A program made the position numbers and the translations under genes. A DNA stretch of 64,000 nucleotides from Alitta virens (taxonomy: Eukaryota; Annelida; Polychaeta; Phyllodocida; Nereididae), in contig OW028577.1 in NCBI GenBank assembly GCA_932294295.1, forward strand, positions 6,103,501 to 6,167,500, in the 5' to 3' direction. This document shows, piece by piece, positions 23,167-34,994 of this stretch. The notes below the pieces were generated by a model, which saw only the letters and a list, made by a program, of their open reading frames with translations, had not been told where the DNA came from and ran no database searches. Each line of letters opens with the position of its first letter. Positions within the stretch are counted from its first letter, which is position 1.

Positions 23167-25792
23167 TCAGACACAGGTTGATGATGCTGAAGTTTCAATG
23201 CTCAACAGCCACTCATCTTTTTCAGCATTGTGGGTCATATATTTTTTGTTGATCATATTAACTTGAAAAGGCAACGTTTTTCCCTCTATCAACAACACGG
23301 CTGATGCTCTGTTCCACATGCATATCTGGTCCCTGTAAGGTGCAAGAGTTGAATAGGTCTCACTCATGGCTGCAATCAGCATGTTCATGAGCAGTATGAT
23401 GGTAAGGCAAACAAATAACACAAAAACTCCTATGACAATGCCTCTGTTTTCATAGTTGTTGAAGTGTGCTGCTCCAAAACCATACATGAAGTTGAACATG
23501 GTGTAGATTGAGGAACTGATGTTCTCAAAACCGTCAGCTGACTTGTGACTGTGGTACAGGATAATGGTCATTGTCCCACCAAATGCCCATAGTATGATGA
23601 CAAAGACGAAAGCAAAGCTAATGATATCTGTGAAAAGAACATGGTGCATCATGGTGCTGAAGTATCCTGTCATCTGAAAACCTTGCAAGAAAAACAGGCA
23701 AAAGTAACAGCTCAATATAAAAGCTGGTGCAATGAACGTGGCAGAAAATGTTGAGTACAGAAACAGTTCAGCCATAGCAATACTCTGTAAAATTGAGGCC
23801 AATAACAGAAGCACCCGAAACACATCGAATTTCAGGATCACTCTGATGGGGGCATTGTATATTTTGTTATGCCATCTGCGAGTGAGTTTCATAGCTATAT
23901 AGATCACGTACCTAATGGCATCAACAAATTCATAAATGATATTCAAGCTGATCACTACTGCCAACAATATTGTGTATGCCAACATTGTTTTAGATTCTCT
24001 TATGAGGTCAACAGTTGATAATCTGGTTGAATTTGATGTAGAGTTCATTGATTGTTGGTTGGAGTAGTCCAAGAATAATCGCGGAGCTCTGTAGCTTGCA
24101 ACGATGAAAAACAAATGTAGCAGAGACCATGACAACAAGTTTGATCTGTAATGTTTCCATTTGCAGTTAATGAGATGCTTTATAACTGGGATTGAAAATA
24201 CAGGAAGCATTCTCTTCTGCAGACTCCTATAAACTAGCAGTTCTAGGACATTAGGCTTTCCTGGACGTAGTCTTTGTGCAATGGTAGGGTCAATTTCAGC
24301 CATGTTATACCAAGCGTATGAAATTTTACCAAACCGCCATGCAGTCCTTCGATGCACACCTTCAATGTTGATAATGAAGTTTATCATCTCATGTGCCCCC
24401 AACTTCGCCGCTAGAGTCAGAGGAGTGAAGCCATCGTTGTTTTCAATGTAGAGCATGTGGGTCCTGAAGTTGATGTCATCTTGAGTTGTCCATTGGGCCA
24501 AGTCTTGGTTGTCTTTCAAAGCATACCAATATCGAGATGCAGGGCTTTTTAGGATTGATTCAAAAGTTTTCTTTGCATCACTGGCATCCTCAACTCCTTG
24601 TTCTACCAGCATATGTAGTATGGTGTTGCCTTTTGGGTAGTCTTGGGCATCAACTTCAGCTCCATGATAAACAAGTTTTTCAAAAATTTCCATGTTGCCA
24701 TTCCAGCATGCCAATTGAAGTGGAAGGCTTGAAACGTGCATTCCCTTGATGAAGTGCTTGCCTTTAATATGTGAGCTAATCATGCTCTGTTTGTCTTGTC
24801 TTTCCAGTCTCTTGAACAGACCATCAATGATATCTATCATTCCATTGGCTACAGCACAATGTAGAGCTGTGACACCATCGTAATCTTTGTCTCCTTCAAA
24901 AAAATAAACAAGGAGTTCTCGGTTGGCATATTCCAGAATGAGTTTGCATACAGCTTCACTTTCACAGGCACATGCATAAATGAAACAAGATTTTGCCCCA
25001 TCGGATAGTTCTAGGTTTAGACCTAAACCGATGTTCATTAATTGTTTGTACAAAATGGAGAATTTTCTTGCCAAATCAAACTGGCAACATTCTGTCAGTT
25101 CCCTTCTCATGATGTCCAAATTTGAGGAATGAGACTCCAACCAGGCAGCATACCTAGGAACAAGAAAAGCAAATGTACTTCTGATGTATAGAATTGGTTA
25201 ATTTTTGCATACCTCTTTTACATAGCAAAACTAGAGTGATGGAAGTAGTGTCAGTTAATTCACTTGAATGAACAGATTTTTTGCCTAACTTTTTACACAA
25301 GACCTTCATGTAATCCTGTTATAACAAAAATTTGGACAGAAAGTTAGTTCATTATAAGCCGGTTTAACTGAATTCCGTGTCTATTGATGATGAACATACA
25401 TGTTTTCTGGGAATAATAACCTTTCAAACTCATTGTTAGATTACACCCTATCTACTGATAGTCAATACAATCAATGGCATCACGTAACAATTGTCACTTT
25501 TCCTCAGATCTGGGCTAGAGCTAGCCAATTTTTTTGTCTATCATGAAGATTTTTTTAAAATTTTTGGGTAAAACAAAAGTAACAATGTTAGCTTCAATAC
25601 TTACTTTTCAACTTCACATGGTCTTATTTCTCCAGGAGGCCAGTTCGGAACACGGTTTTCTGACATGACTGCACTTGGGAGTGTTACAACTACATCAATC
25701 TTGTAATCTTGAGGCTTGTTATCAATTGGGAGATCATATGTGGCATGATCATAATCCATTCTTTTCGTGTGAAGCTTGTCATCTGAATCCAT
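23167..25792 (-). CDS. TRPV: TRPV-B2, intact TRPV-type cation channel (about 724 aa)
   Basis: Exons 25605-25792 and 23167-25153, with the same splice sites and phase as TRPV-B1. The predicted protein looks identical to TRPV-B1, including the Y-G-F-G-A pore loop and the T-C-V end. It is paired with the broken TRPV-A2, so here B would act without an intact local partner. TRPV channels are tetramers; whether A and B co-assemble is not shown by the sequence. Confidence 0.9.
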
Positions 25793-27266
25793 GTTGTGTT
25801 GGCCTTTAGTCTGTTCCTATGCCTATTATCTGATGGTATTCATTTGCTATTTAAGGAACACTCTGTGATAACCATAACAGGATTACTAATACTTAAAGTG
25901 CCTTCGGATCATTTACTTTAATGCACACATTATAAGATCTGTTTATTTCATTATGTTTAATGCATCCATAGAAGGATGATACTGAAAGCTTTCACATAAG
26001 TTAATATTGCTTTTGTTGGACAGGATTAAATATTCATGCACGTACAATGCCAGTCACCAAAGTAGACACACTGTCTGTGTGGCTCATTCTTTTTACCTAT
26101 TGACAAATGTTTTGGATTTCACATGGTATTGCCAATGTGTTTTTGTTTAATTGGCATATAACGCTATTTAAATATGATTCCATTAATCACTGTTTTTTTC
26201 AAGAGCAGATCACACATGGCAAATATGCTGTGCAGCTGTGAGAGTTCTCATCAATAAGCCAACCAAATTTTTTTTTTTACGAAATTAGAAATTAGAAATG
26301 AATTCTGTTCTGATTGTTTAAAAATTTTAGATCATAGAGGCTGCCTTTACAGAGCCCTCAACTGATTTGTTTCACATTCTTGTGGTACAAGCTGTAAGCC
26401 AGTAAATCATACTTTCTGTTTGCTTGTAACACTAATTAAAAATGCATCATAAGATATACTTTTATTATTATCTCATTCAGTATTTACCATCGACTATAGG
26501 ACTGATTGAGGCATCCACCAATTCCATGTTGGCCAGCTCTGCTGCAGGTCCCGAGTTCGATCATCGGATGTTGATCGCATGAGATGTTGAATTGGAGGTG
26601 CCTTGTTCTCAGTGTCTATGCTGAGGCAAGTGAAGGACCCCACCCATGCCTATGGCAGCTGGTCATATAAGCTGACCAAGCGTCAGACCAGTATTGCAAC
26701 ATTGACATTAATATGGCATCTGTGAGACTTTCACAACGCAACACACATTTGATGGTATGATTGCAAGTGTGATGGCAGTTGGTTTGAAATAAATAGATAT
26801 ATATATATCTTTTATTTGACAGCTTCATGTCATTCATGACATATGTGTCACAATGTAAACAGAAAATACAAAGTAAATGACACACAGTAACAATTAAAGA
26901 ATATATGATAGAAAAGTAGTAAATGAAACTAGGTTCCAGCTATGATAAAGATTTGTTACAATAGAATAGGTAAACTTGTATCGATTCTAAAATGTTGCAG
27001 TAGATAAAAATAATAAAATAGATCATGATACATATTTCAGCAAAATATAGTCATATTTACAGGAATGAAACAACAACACAGAAAAAACACAAAAAAAGTT
27101 GTGATTAGATAAATTTTTACTCAAACAAAATGGACATTGTGCACATGTTATCTGGTATACTGACGGCTTGCTTTTTTTCCCAGGGCAGTGCCAAAACGGA
27201 AGAGAAAATAGACCTATCTCTTGAATTGCAGTAAAAACTATTGAGATACACCAAAGGATAGATCAG
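25793..27266. other. Upstream region of TRPV-B2 with SINE and LINE tail
   Basis: Counterpart of 14042-15515, with the A-box-deleted SINE at about 26501-26804. No gene recognised. Confidence 0.5.
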
Positions 27267-28546
27267 TCACATACATCGAGATGCCATAAACAGCCAAGAA
27301 CCTCCAATGAGGAGAAACATTATGAGGTAAAGAGGATACTCCAATGGCCACCTCATAACAGACCTGAGAACAAAGCTGATAAGGTTAAATAAGACATGCC
27401 AAGGAGATGGGTAGGACGAAGTAAATGAGTAAAGGATAAGGCTTTGGAAACCAACAAGTAGGAGAGAAGGCACGTTGCCAGTTTGGATCACAACATCTAG
27501 ATGGTCTAGAGCATACACAAGCACAGCAAAACAAAGCAGGAATGACACAGGCCACAGCTGCACAGTCAAAGAGACTCTATTTGAAAATGGAGAAGTTCTT
27601 CTTTCAATCAGATGAGCCAGTTATCATCCCATGGATGTCGAATGCCAAAACAGTCATCAGACAAAATGCTGAAATATGGCCAATTTGTCACAAATGATTG
27701 GAATGTCAGTCGCAAAAGGAGCAACAATGTGACAAAGTAAACCAACGAATAAAGTCAGAACCATATTGAACTTTCTCCATCCTGAAGTATTGCTCAGACG
27801 AGCAAGATTGCATTGACAGATACAGTTCGTTTCATAAAATATGGTCGACTCTAGACGCTTGTAGCGAAGTATTTCTGGCTGTAGCTATACCTGGCTAAAG
27901 CCAATAGCTTCTGTCTACTCCTAGATTATAATCGGCTTAAACCTACCCACCACTGAAAAAATATAAACCTTGGTAAATGTAAGAAATTTATCTAATATAT
28001 CATAAATATGTATGTAAAATAGACTTGCATCCTTTCATCAAAAAATTACAAATATGCGAAACTCTCAACTTATGCACCAAATAGGGCTACAAGTAATTTT
28101 AGATCTGGCTTGAGCTAGCTAAAGCCAGACAGTTCTGTTTAGTAGCAGGTAGCATCATGTAGCAGAAGTTGTCTAGCTATGTCAGGTTCAATTGACAGGC
28201 CGTTTTTAATGAAACTAACTGGAGGCCTGCCCAGTAGATATGAGATATGAGAGCCTTCAACTTGGTCCACAGATCTTGTGGATTAATGACAACACAAACT
28301 GAAAGGTCATTTCCTGATCAGAAGTAGGAAACTATCTGAATAGACCTGTTCGAATTTGTAATAGCATTTGTCCTGTTAGTTATTTGAACGTCACTGTAAT
28401 TGTATGTCACCCAGATACCCCATGGTTCTGTAGTGATCCCATTAGCAGGCTCAGTCAGATTGCCATATGTTAAATCTGCATCAATAACGATGTGATCAGG
28501 ATATTTCCTGAGGGAGTTAGTCCATAACTTGGATGACCTTCATCTA
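27267..28546 (-). pseudogene. GPCR relic, copy 2
   Basis: Essentially the same sequence as copy 1 (same stop, same frameshift), with the MITE at 27823-28221. It is truncated at the unit 2/unit 3 junction at about 28546. Confidence 0.7.
27823..28221 (+). mobile_element. TA-flanked MITE, CAGTTAGTT family (unit 2)
   Basis: Duplicate of the element at 16072-16470, carried along by the tandem duplication. Confidence 0.7.
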
Positions 28547-31500
28547 TTCATCATCCCCTCTGTGTCTTCAATCACCCCAGTGTGCGGAACCAGTGTATGG
28601 TATCAAATGGTTATTCATGGGCAGACCCTTTTGCAAAACACGTTCCTGATGACCTCTTATGAATTTAGTTGACAGCATGTTTTGCCTTAATGATTTTTTT
28701 ACATTGTCAGATTTCTGGAGGTCAGGTGCAAACAGTGTATATACTATATACCATCCAGAGTTTCAGATCCATCTGGAAGTCATTTATACAATTGAGGCAT
28801 AAATCTCATTAAACAAAGTAATATATCTAGATAGAATCTCACCCTAGATAGTGTCCATAGAAATCTAGAGTAATCTAGTAATCTAGAAATTGTTATTTTG
28901 AAAGATGTGGAGACAGGGGGCAGCACCGTTTATGAGCTGCATGAATGACCTCTTGAGGATCTGATATGAGTTAGCAGAGTCCAAATTGCAGCCAACCCAA
29001 AAAACCTGAAGATAAGTTAATGTTATACTGCCTTCACTTTCAGAATACAATTCCGCGCAGTTAAATAATCTGCTTTTTAATGGGGCAAGGTTTTTCCATT
29101 TACCTTCTTTCCCTCCATCTGTGCCAGATGTAAAATAGAGACAAATTGAATTTATTTAAGTCGTTGAGTTCCCATGAATATGTGAATGATTGTAAATTAA
29201 TTATGAAGAAATTAAAAAACCCGTTTAAAAACACTTTTTCTGGCCATAAACCATCCTTTAACTGTTAGTTTTTGTCTGAAGATTTAGTCTTCTTTTTTGG
29301 TTTTTGTATAATTTTTACTGGCTTTCATGTGATACCTCAAATGATTTTTGTGTAAGATAAGGGCTTTGTGATGGCCTGTTCAACATACCCCAATGAAATA
29401 AACAAGACCTTAGAGACACAGGAAGTGTTCACATATTAGGGTGAACTTCCATTAATGGGTCCTCTGGCCATAGAGTCACTAGAGACTCCATGCTCTGGCA
29501 CTTCAGGATAAACCATTTGTGTGATGCTTTAATCATATAAGTATACCTCTATGCTTTATTGAACATATATGCTTAAGGTGTTGTATTTATTTTGCTGTTG
29601 ATTTTTTTTAACCCTCAGCGAACAAAGTTCGAAGAGGGTTATTTTTATCCCCATTGTCCGGACAGCGGGTGGGTGGCCTTGCGCAACACTTTCGTTTCCG
29701 AAACACTAATACAGTTACCCTTATGAAATTTTGTACAGTAATACTGTATGGCCTTGTGCTGCCATTTGATAGTCACATTGACATACGTTGGCTATGTTTA
29801 CAAAATTTAGAAATAATTGAAACAATTTTAATTTTCGATTCCGGAGCACAAATCATACACTACTGCACCTACATGCTGAAAGTGCATTAATTTTTCTGTT
29901 TCCTGAGCAGAACTTAGACATATAATACATGCATACAAAACTTCATCGGAATATACCAAAAATAATCCAGAGGTATTTTTTGGGGTTCCATGACCAATAA
30001 TGAGATATTTTATATAGTAAGGAAAACATTAAAATTTGGTACTTTTGCAAACCCCCATATCAATGACACTATGATTCTTACATCAGTGAAAACTTGCTAA
30101 TAACATTACTAAATTATAGTACTTTCACTACATTTTGACATTTGTTTCATCCTCCTTTTTTTCATAATAATGGAAATCTGGTAAAAATGCTATGAAAATC
30201 TGTGTTGTTTCCTACATATTCCCTAGTTAGCATCCCATACTTTGCAATGATAGTCATAAAAACTAGGTTGTAGTATTCAATTATAATTTAATATTTGATC
30301 ATACTATGTTCAACCCAGTTAACAGTTTTTGTTTACACTTAGCAATTCATAATAATTAGTTGCATAATAATCCATATATTGTTTTCTTAATATAATATAA
30401 TTGAAACACCAGTAAAGTGTTTGGCAATGAATGAAAAAGTAAATTAGTTCTAGCAAGCTGAATACTCTTTACTCTGTATAAAATCTTTGAAACGGACAAA
30501 ATTAAATGGCAGAAAAGGTATATACAATACTTTTGATGTTCAACTGCGTTAATCTGAACAGAATGGATTGCTATTAATATTTTCACCTATGTCATGTAAT
30601 GAACAAATGGAGAAATTCAATAGTTAAAAAATTAGGACATCTTGGACTAGTTTGCATCGCGTAAAAGGCTACATAGGCCAAGAGGTAATCTTGGATGACT
30701 GGATACTGCTTATTTCGAACACTGAGTGAAACTTCATCAGGGTAAGTGCATTTGTGTTGGAGTTCTGCTCCGGAAACGAATGTGTGGGTTAGAGTTCTGC
30801 ACTGGAAACGAAAGTGTAATGCTTGCTCTCCTGCATTTCTGTCTGACTACCACTGAACAATTTTAATGATGCCTGTATGCTATGCGTGATTCCCTGAGGG
30901 TTTTGCTGCAGCGCACCTCATGTTTTTATTTGCTACAAAAAAAATGCACAAAAAAACAACAACAAAACAAAAACACAAATGGTGCAGAATAAAAGACTGA
31001 TTTATTTTGTTAGTCGGGTATACATTAAATAAGAAAGACACTGACTATATACATTAAAAAAAATAGCAAGTATATAAATAAAACTTTTATAAATGTTTTT
31101 TCTCAATCACCTCATGAATATAAGAAGTACAGTTTGAAATGCTTCGTAACCTTCATAGCATATTGTGATAAAGACTCCCACAGTGACCCTAACCCTTTTT
31201 TGAATAACTTAAGAAAATTACAATCAGGTTTTCATATCTTTCAACACTAATTTGTTATCTAGCTTGCATGTATCATTTGTGATTTACAAGAATGAGAAAT
31301 AGCATCGTGAAATTAATATCTTATCTTGAAATTAAGAATTAATATATTATCTTGATATTAAGAAGTGATATATTGTCTTGAAAATAATTTGCTCTTCATG
31401 GTTGAATTATGGTTCTTATATAGTTACTAACCATAGAAACTATATCAGATATCTCATCATTTACATAAAGGTGAAATAGAGAAAGAAACATTTTGTGTGA

Positions 31501-31649
31501 AATATGTCACCAAGGGACTGAATATTAAGAAACTGATAAATGCATACCTTCTGAATATAACAAGTGATATCTGTTTATTATATATATAAACAATTACATA
31601 TTTATAGATCTCAAAAGCTCATCAAATTGTGAACCTATGCAGTGATGAA
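28547..31649. other. Unit 3 left flank, non-coding
   Basis: Same content as 16796-19898: hairpin at 29610-29640 and relic TRPV piece at 31110-31191. No gene recognised. Confidence 0.6.
31110..31191 (-). pseudogene. Relic TRPV-A exon fragment (unit 3)
   Basis: Unit 3 counterpart of 7608-7689. It shares the variants in GAATATAAGAAGT with the damaged site in TRPV-A3 (about 32375). Confidence 0.7.
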
Positions 31650-34434
31650 TTACACACATGTGGCAGGTTGAGATGTTTGAACATAAAACAGCCATTTTCC
31701 TGTGCCTTCATCATAGCTGATGAACTTGCTGTTGAATTTTTTGACCAGCCATGGAAATGCTCGTCTCTCCAGGAGCAGAATTGCAGCAGCCCTGTTTCTG
31801 ATCCAAATTAGATCTCTGTAAGGAGCCAGCTTGGCATAAGTCTCACTCATAGCAGCAATCAGCATATTGAGAAGGAGGATAATTGTCAAACAGATAAAGA
31901 AGACAAATACGGAGATGACAATGTGCTTGCTCTCAACCTTTTCAAAATGAGGAACGGTACCAAATCCATGCATGTAATTGAACATGGTGAAAACAGAAAT
32001 CCCAATTTCACCAAACCCCTCAATGCCATGGTTCTGGTTGAACAATACAAGGGTCATGGTGCCACCAAATGCGGCTAACATTATGACAAACACAAAGCCA
32101 AAACTGATGATGTCAGTGAAAAGAACATAGTGCATGATGGTGCCAAAGTAGCCAGTCATTTGATAACCTTAAGAAAAGAAAGAAATAGCAACCAAAGACA
32201 AAAGCAACAGCAGTGTTGAAGAGGCAGACTTTAGAAACAATGACAAGCCTCAGTAAAGCCAAGATCTGAGCAGTTGCATGGATCAGCAAGACACCTCGAA
32301 ATATATTCACCTTCAGGACCACAGCAGCTGGTGCTTTGTACATCTTTTTATGAAACTTCCTAGTCAGTCACATGAATATAAGAAGTTAAGTTTGAAATGC
32401 TTCGTAACCTTCATAGCATATTATGATAAAGACTCCCATACTGACCATTGCAACATAAAACTGCAGAGAACGAGATTCCCAAATCATCTCACAGAAACAC
32501 ACTTTGGTAGCATTTGCACTGGTGTGGTTCAGTTTGTCAGTCTTCTGAAGCGATTCTGTCAAGAATGTCATAGGCATCTTATAGCAGGCCGCCATAAATA
32601 CAATGTGAGACAAGAACCACAGGTAAAAATTGTATGCATAGTACTTCCACTTGTTCTCAACCCAATTTTTAATGAGAGGCAAAGAGAAGACGGGCAGAGT
32701 TTTAGGATTCAGGCTTTGATAAATTAGCAAATCCATCACATTAGATCTACCGATGCACTTCTTCTGAGCTATAACAGGGTCTATCTCAATCAAGTCATAG
32801 CCTGCGTATGTGATTTTTCCAAAGCGCCATACTGTTGTGCGATGCACACCTTCTATATTTACTATGAAGTCGATCATAGCATGTGCCCCCAACTTCGCCG
32901 CTAGAGTCAGAGGAGTGTAGCCATCGTTGTTCTCAATGTAAAGCATGTGGGTCTTGAAGTTGACATCATCTTGAGCTGTCCATTGGGTCAGATCCTGATT
33001 TTTTTTCAAAGAGTACCACAGTCGAGATGCCTGACTTTTCAGAACTGCCTCAAATGTATTTTTAGCCTCAACAGCATCTTCAACACCAAGTTCCACCAGT
33101 ACATGCAAAATGGTGTTGCCGTTTGGCTGATCTTTGGCATCGACTTCGGCTCCATGATAGACCAGCTTGTCAAAAATGTCCACATTACCATTCCAACAAG
33201 CCACATGCAGCGCCAGGCTGGAGACCTTCATTTTGTCTATGAAGTACGTACCTTCTATATGAACTGCGATCAGTTCCTCAATATCAGGCCTGTCGAGTTT
33301 CATGAACATGTCATCAATCACTTCTGACATACCATTGGCTACTGCCCAGTGGACAGCAGTGCATCCTTCGAAAAGAGGCGCATCTCTTAAAACGTAAGTA
33401 AGTAATTTTTGGTCTGCTGACTTTATGATAAGTTTACTTACTTCATTGCACTGACTTCCAGTTGCATAAATAAGACACGATTTACTTTCAATGATTTCTA
33501 AGTTTAAACCAATCCCAATGTCAATGAGATGAGCACACAAAATAGTGAATTTGTTAGGGAGGTTGAATTGGCAACATTCCCAGAGCTCTTTCTTCAGGAC
33601 ATCCACATCATGGGACCACTTCTTCAGCCATGCTGCATACCTTCAAAATATGGGAACAAACAAGACAGATAAGGATATATGTCAAACAAAATTTCCACAT
33701 TGTGTCATTTGATATCAGATTTATTTTAAATTTTGTAGTTTTTTAATCAATAATTATGTTGATCATAGTTTGCTTACACGTAGGACAAACTACAGCACTT
33801 AACAACAATAATATAAAACAGGAATTAATGTCAATATACATATATATACATATATATATTTTTTTTTTAGAATTTAAACATAATTTATTGATCAATGATT
33901 GTGACAAGTACATTACGAAATTTCACATGGTTACAAAATGCTACAGAAAATTGCAAAAAAGCTTTATTGAATAAATGAGCTGATAATCCACTTAAACTGT
34001 TTTCCTATTGTTCTAAGCGGGCAATAACCAACGAAAATGTTAGTTAACTCCCTCCTGAGTGCAAACTGAATTTGTTTTGCATATTAAGGGTAGTAAAACA
34101 AACAAACCATCAAACAAATTTGTAAATGTGCCTATTGGAGTATACGTTAGTTATATCCCCCATAGTTGGGAGTTAACAAACATTTTTGTTATATCCCTCC
34201 GCCTTCGACGAATACATAATTAAAGATAATGATGATAAAACCAACAATGAATTTCAGCTGAATGGCATAACCTGTCTTCTTGGTCTGGTTTAATCTCCCC
34301 GGATACCCAGGAAGCTTCTTTGTCTTCAGGATCACAGACCACAAATGGATTATCATTTACAGCAGGGGTTGAGCACTCTCCCATTGTTTGTCATTCGATG
34401 AATCCGCGTTATGGATACTTCTTATGCGAACCAT
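31650..34434 (-). pseudogene. TRPV: TRPV-A3, TRPV channel with at least three lesions
   Basis: Exon 1 34272-34434 and exon 2 31650-33640 keep splice signals. Exon 1 has a 10-bp deletion relative to TRPV-A1 (around 34378) that shifts the frame and soon meets a TAA. Exon 2 has a TAA after E-G-Y-E-A-F-Q-T in S2 (about 32383-32386), and the same 5-bp deletion near the S4 end as TRPV-A2. Several substitutions and changes cluster at 32221-32392. The stretches between lesions (33606-32386 and 32159-31650) remain open and clearly homologous, so inactivation is recent. The start-proximal frameshift makes a functional channel very unlikely. Confidence 0.9.
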
Positions 34435-34994
34435 TGTAGCTCCTACTGTTTGCACGTGAAGAGTTTAGTCAGATCTGGTATGTTGGTCAGTGCCTCGCAT
34501 ATCCACTGGTAATCACTTAAGTATGACTCATCAACGATGTGTCTGGGCAATTGTAATTATACACCCACCATCTGTAATTACTGGAGGTTTTTTGTCCATT
34601 ACTTGTCATGTCTGAATTGTTTATTCAACTGCATTTATAAATAATTCAGGCACGTCCTGTGGAACTAATGGGACTGGAATAAAGATAATTTTCCCTAATG
34701 CATTCCTGGTCCTTCACATGATTTGGTGATTTCGCAACACAGGTCACGAATGAAAATTGAAACATTACTAATATATTTATGTATGAGTTTGTGAAAGAAA
34801 AATCTGTGAATCCAAATATAAGTACATGAAATAGTGAATATTAGTGATTCTAAACACACAAGATCTACTCAATAAATCTGAGGAAATTTCAAACGTAAAA
34901 ATGTGTAAGTGAGCTTTACAAAGATTTTCTCTGTAATGGATCCATAAACTTTATCGTCATCAGTATCATTATCCTTATGTCCTGTGGGGAGTGA

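Larger units (their letters stand above)
16796..28546. repeat. Tandem array unit 2 (chimeric middle unit)
   Basis: Left part (about 16.8-20.42 kb) matches unit 3 at an offset of 11,751 in every stretch I compared. The right part (about 20.47-28.55 kb) matches unit 1 at the same offset, apart from isolated substitutions such as 22236 against 10485, 22935 against 11184, and 27198 against 15447. The switch lies in TRPV-A exon 2. See the crossover finding. Confidence 0.88.
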
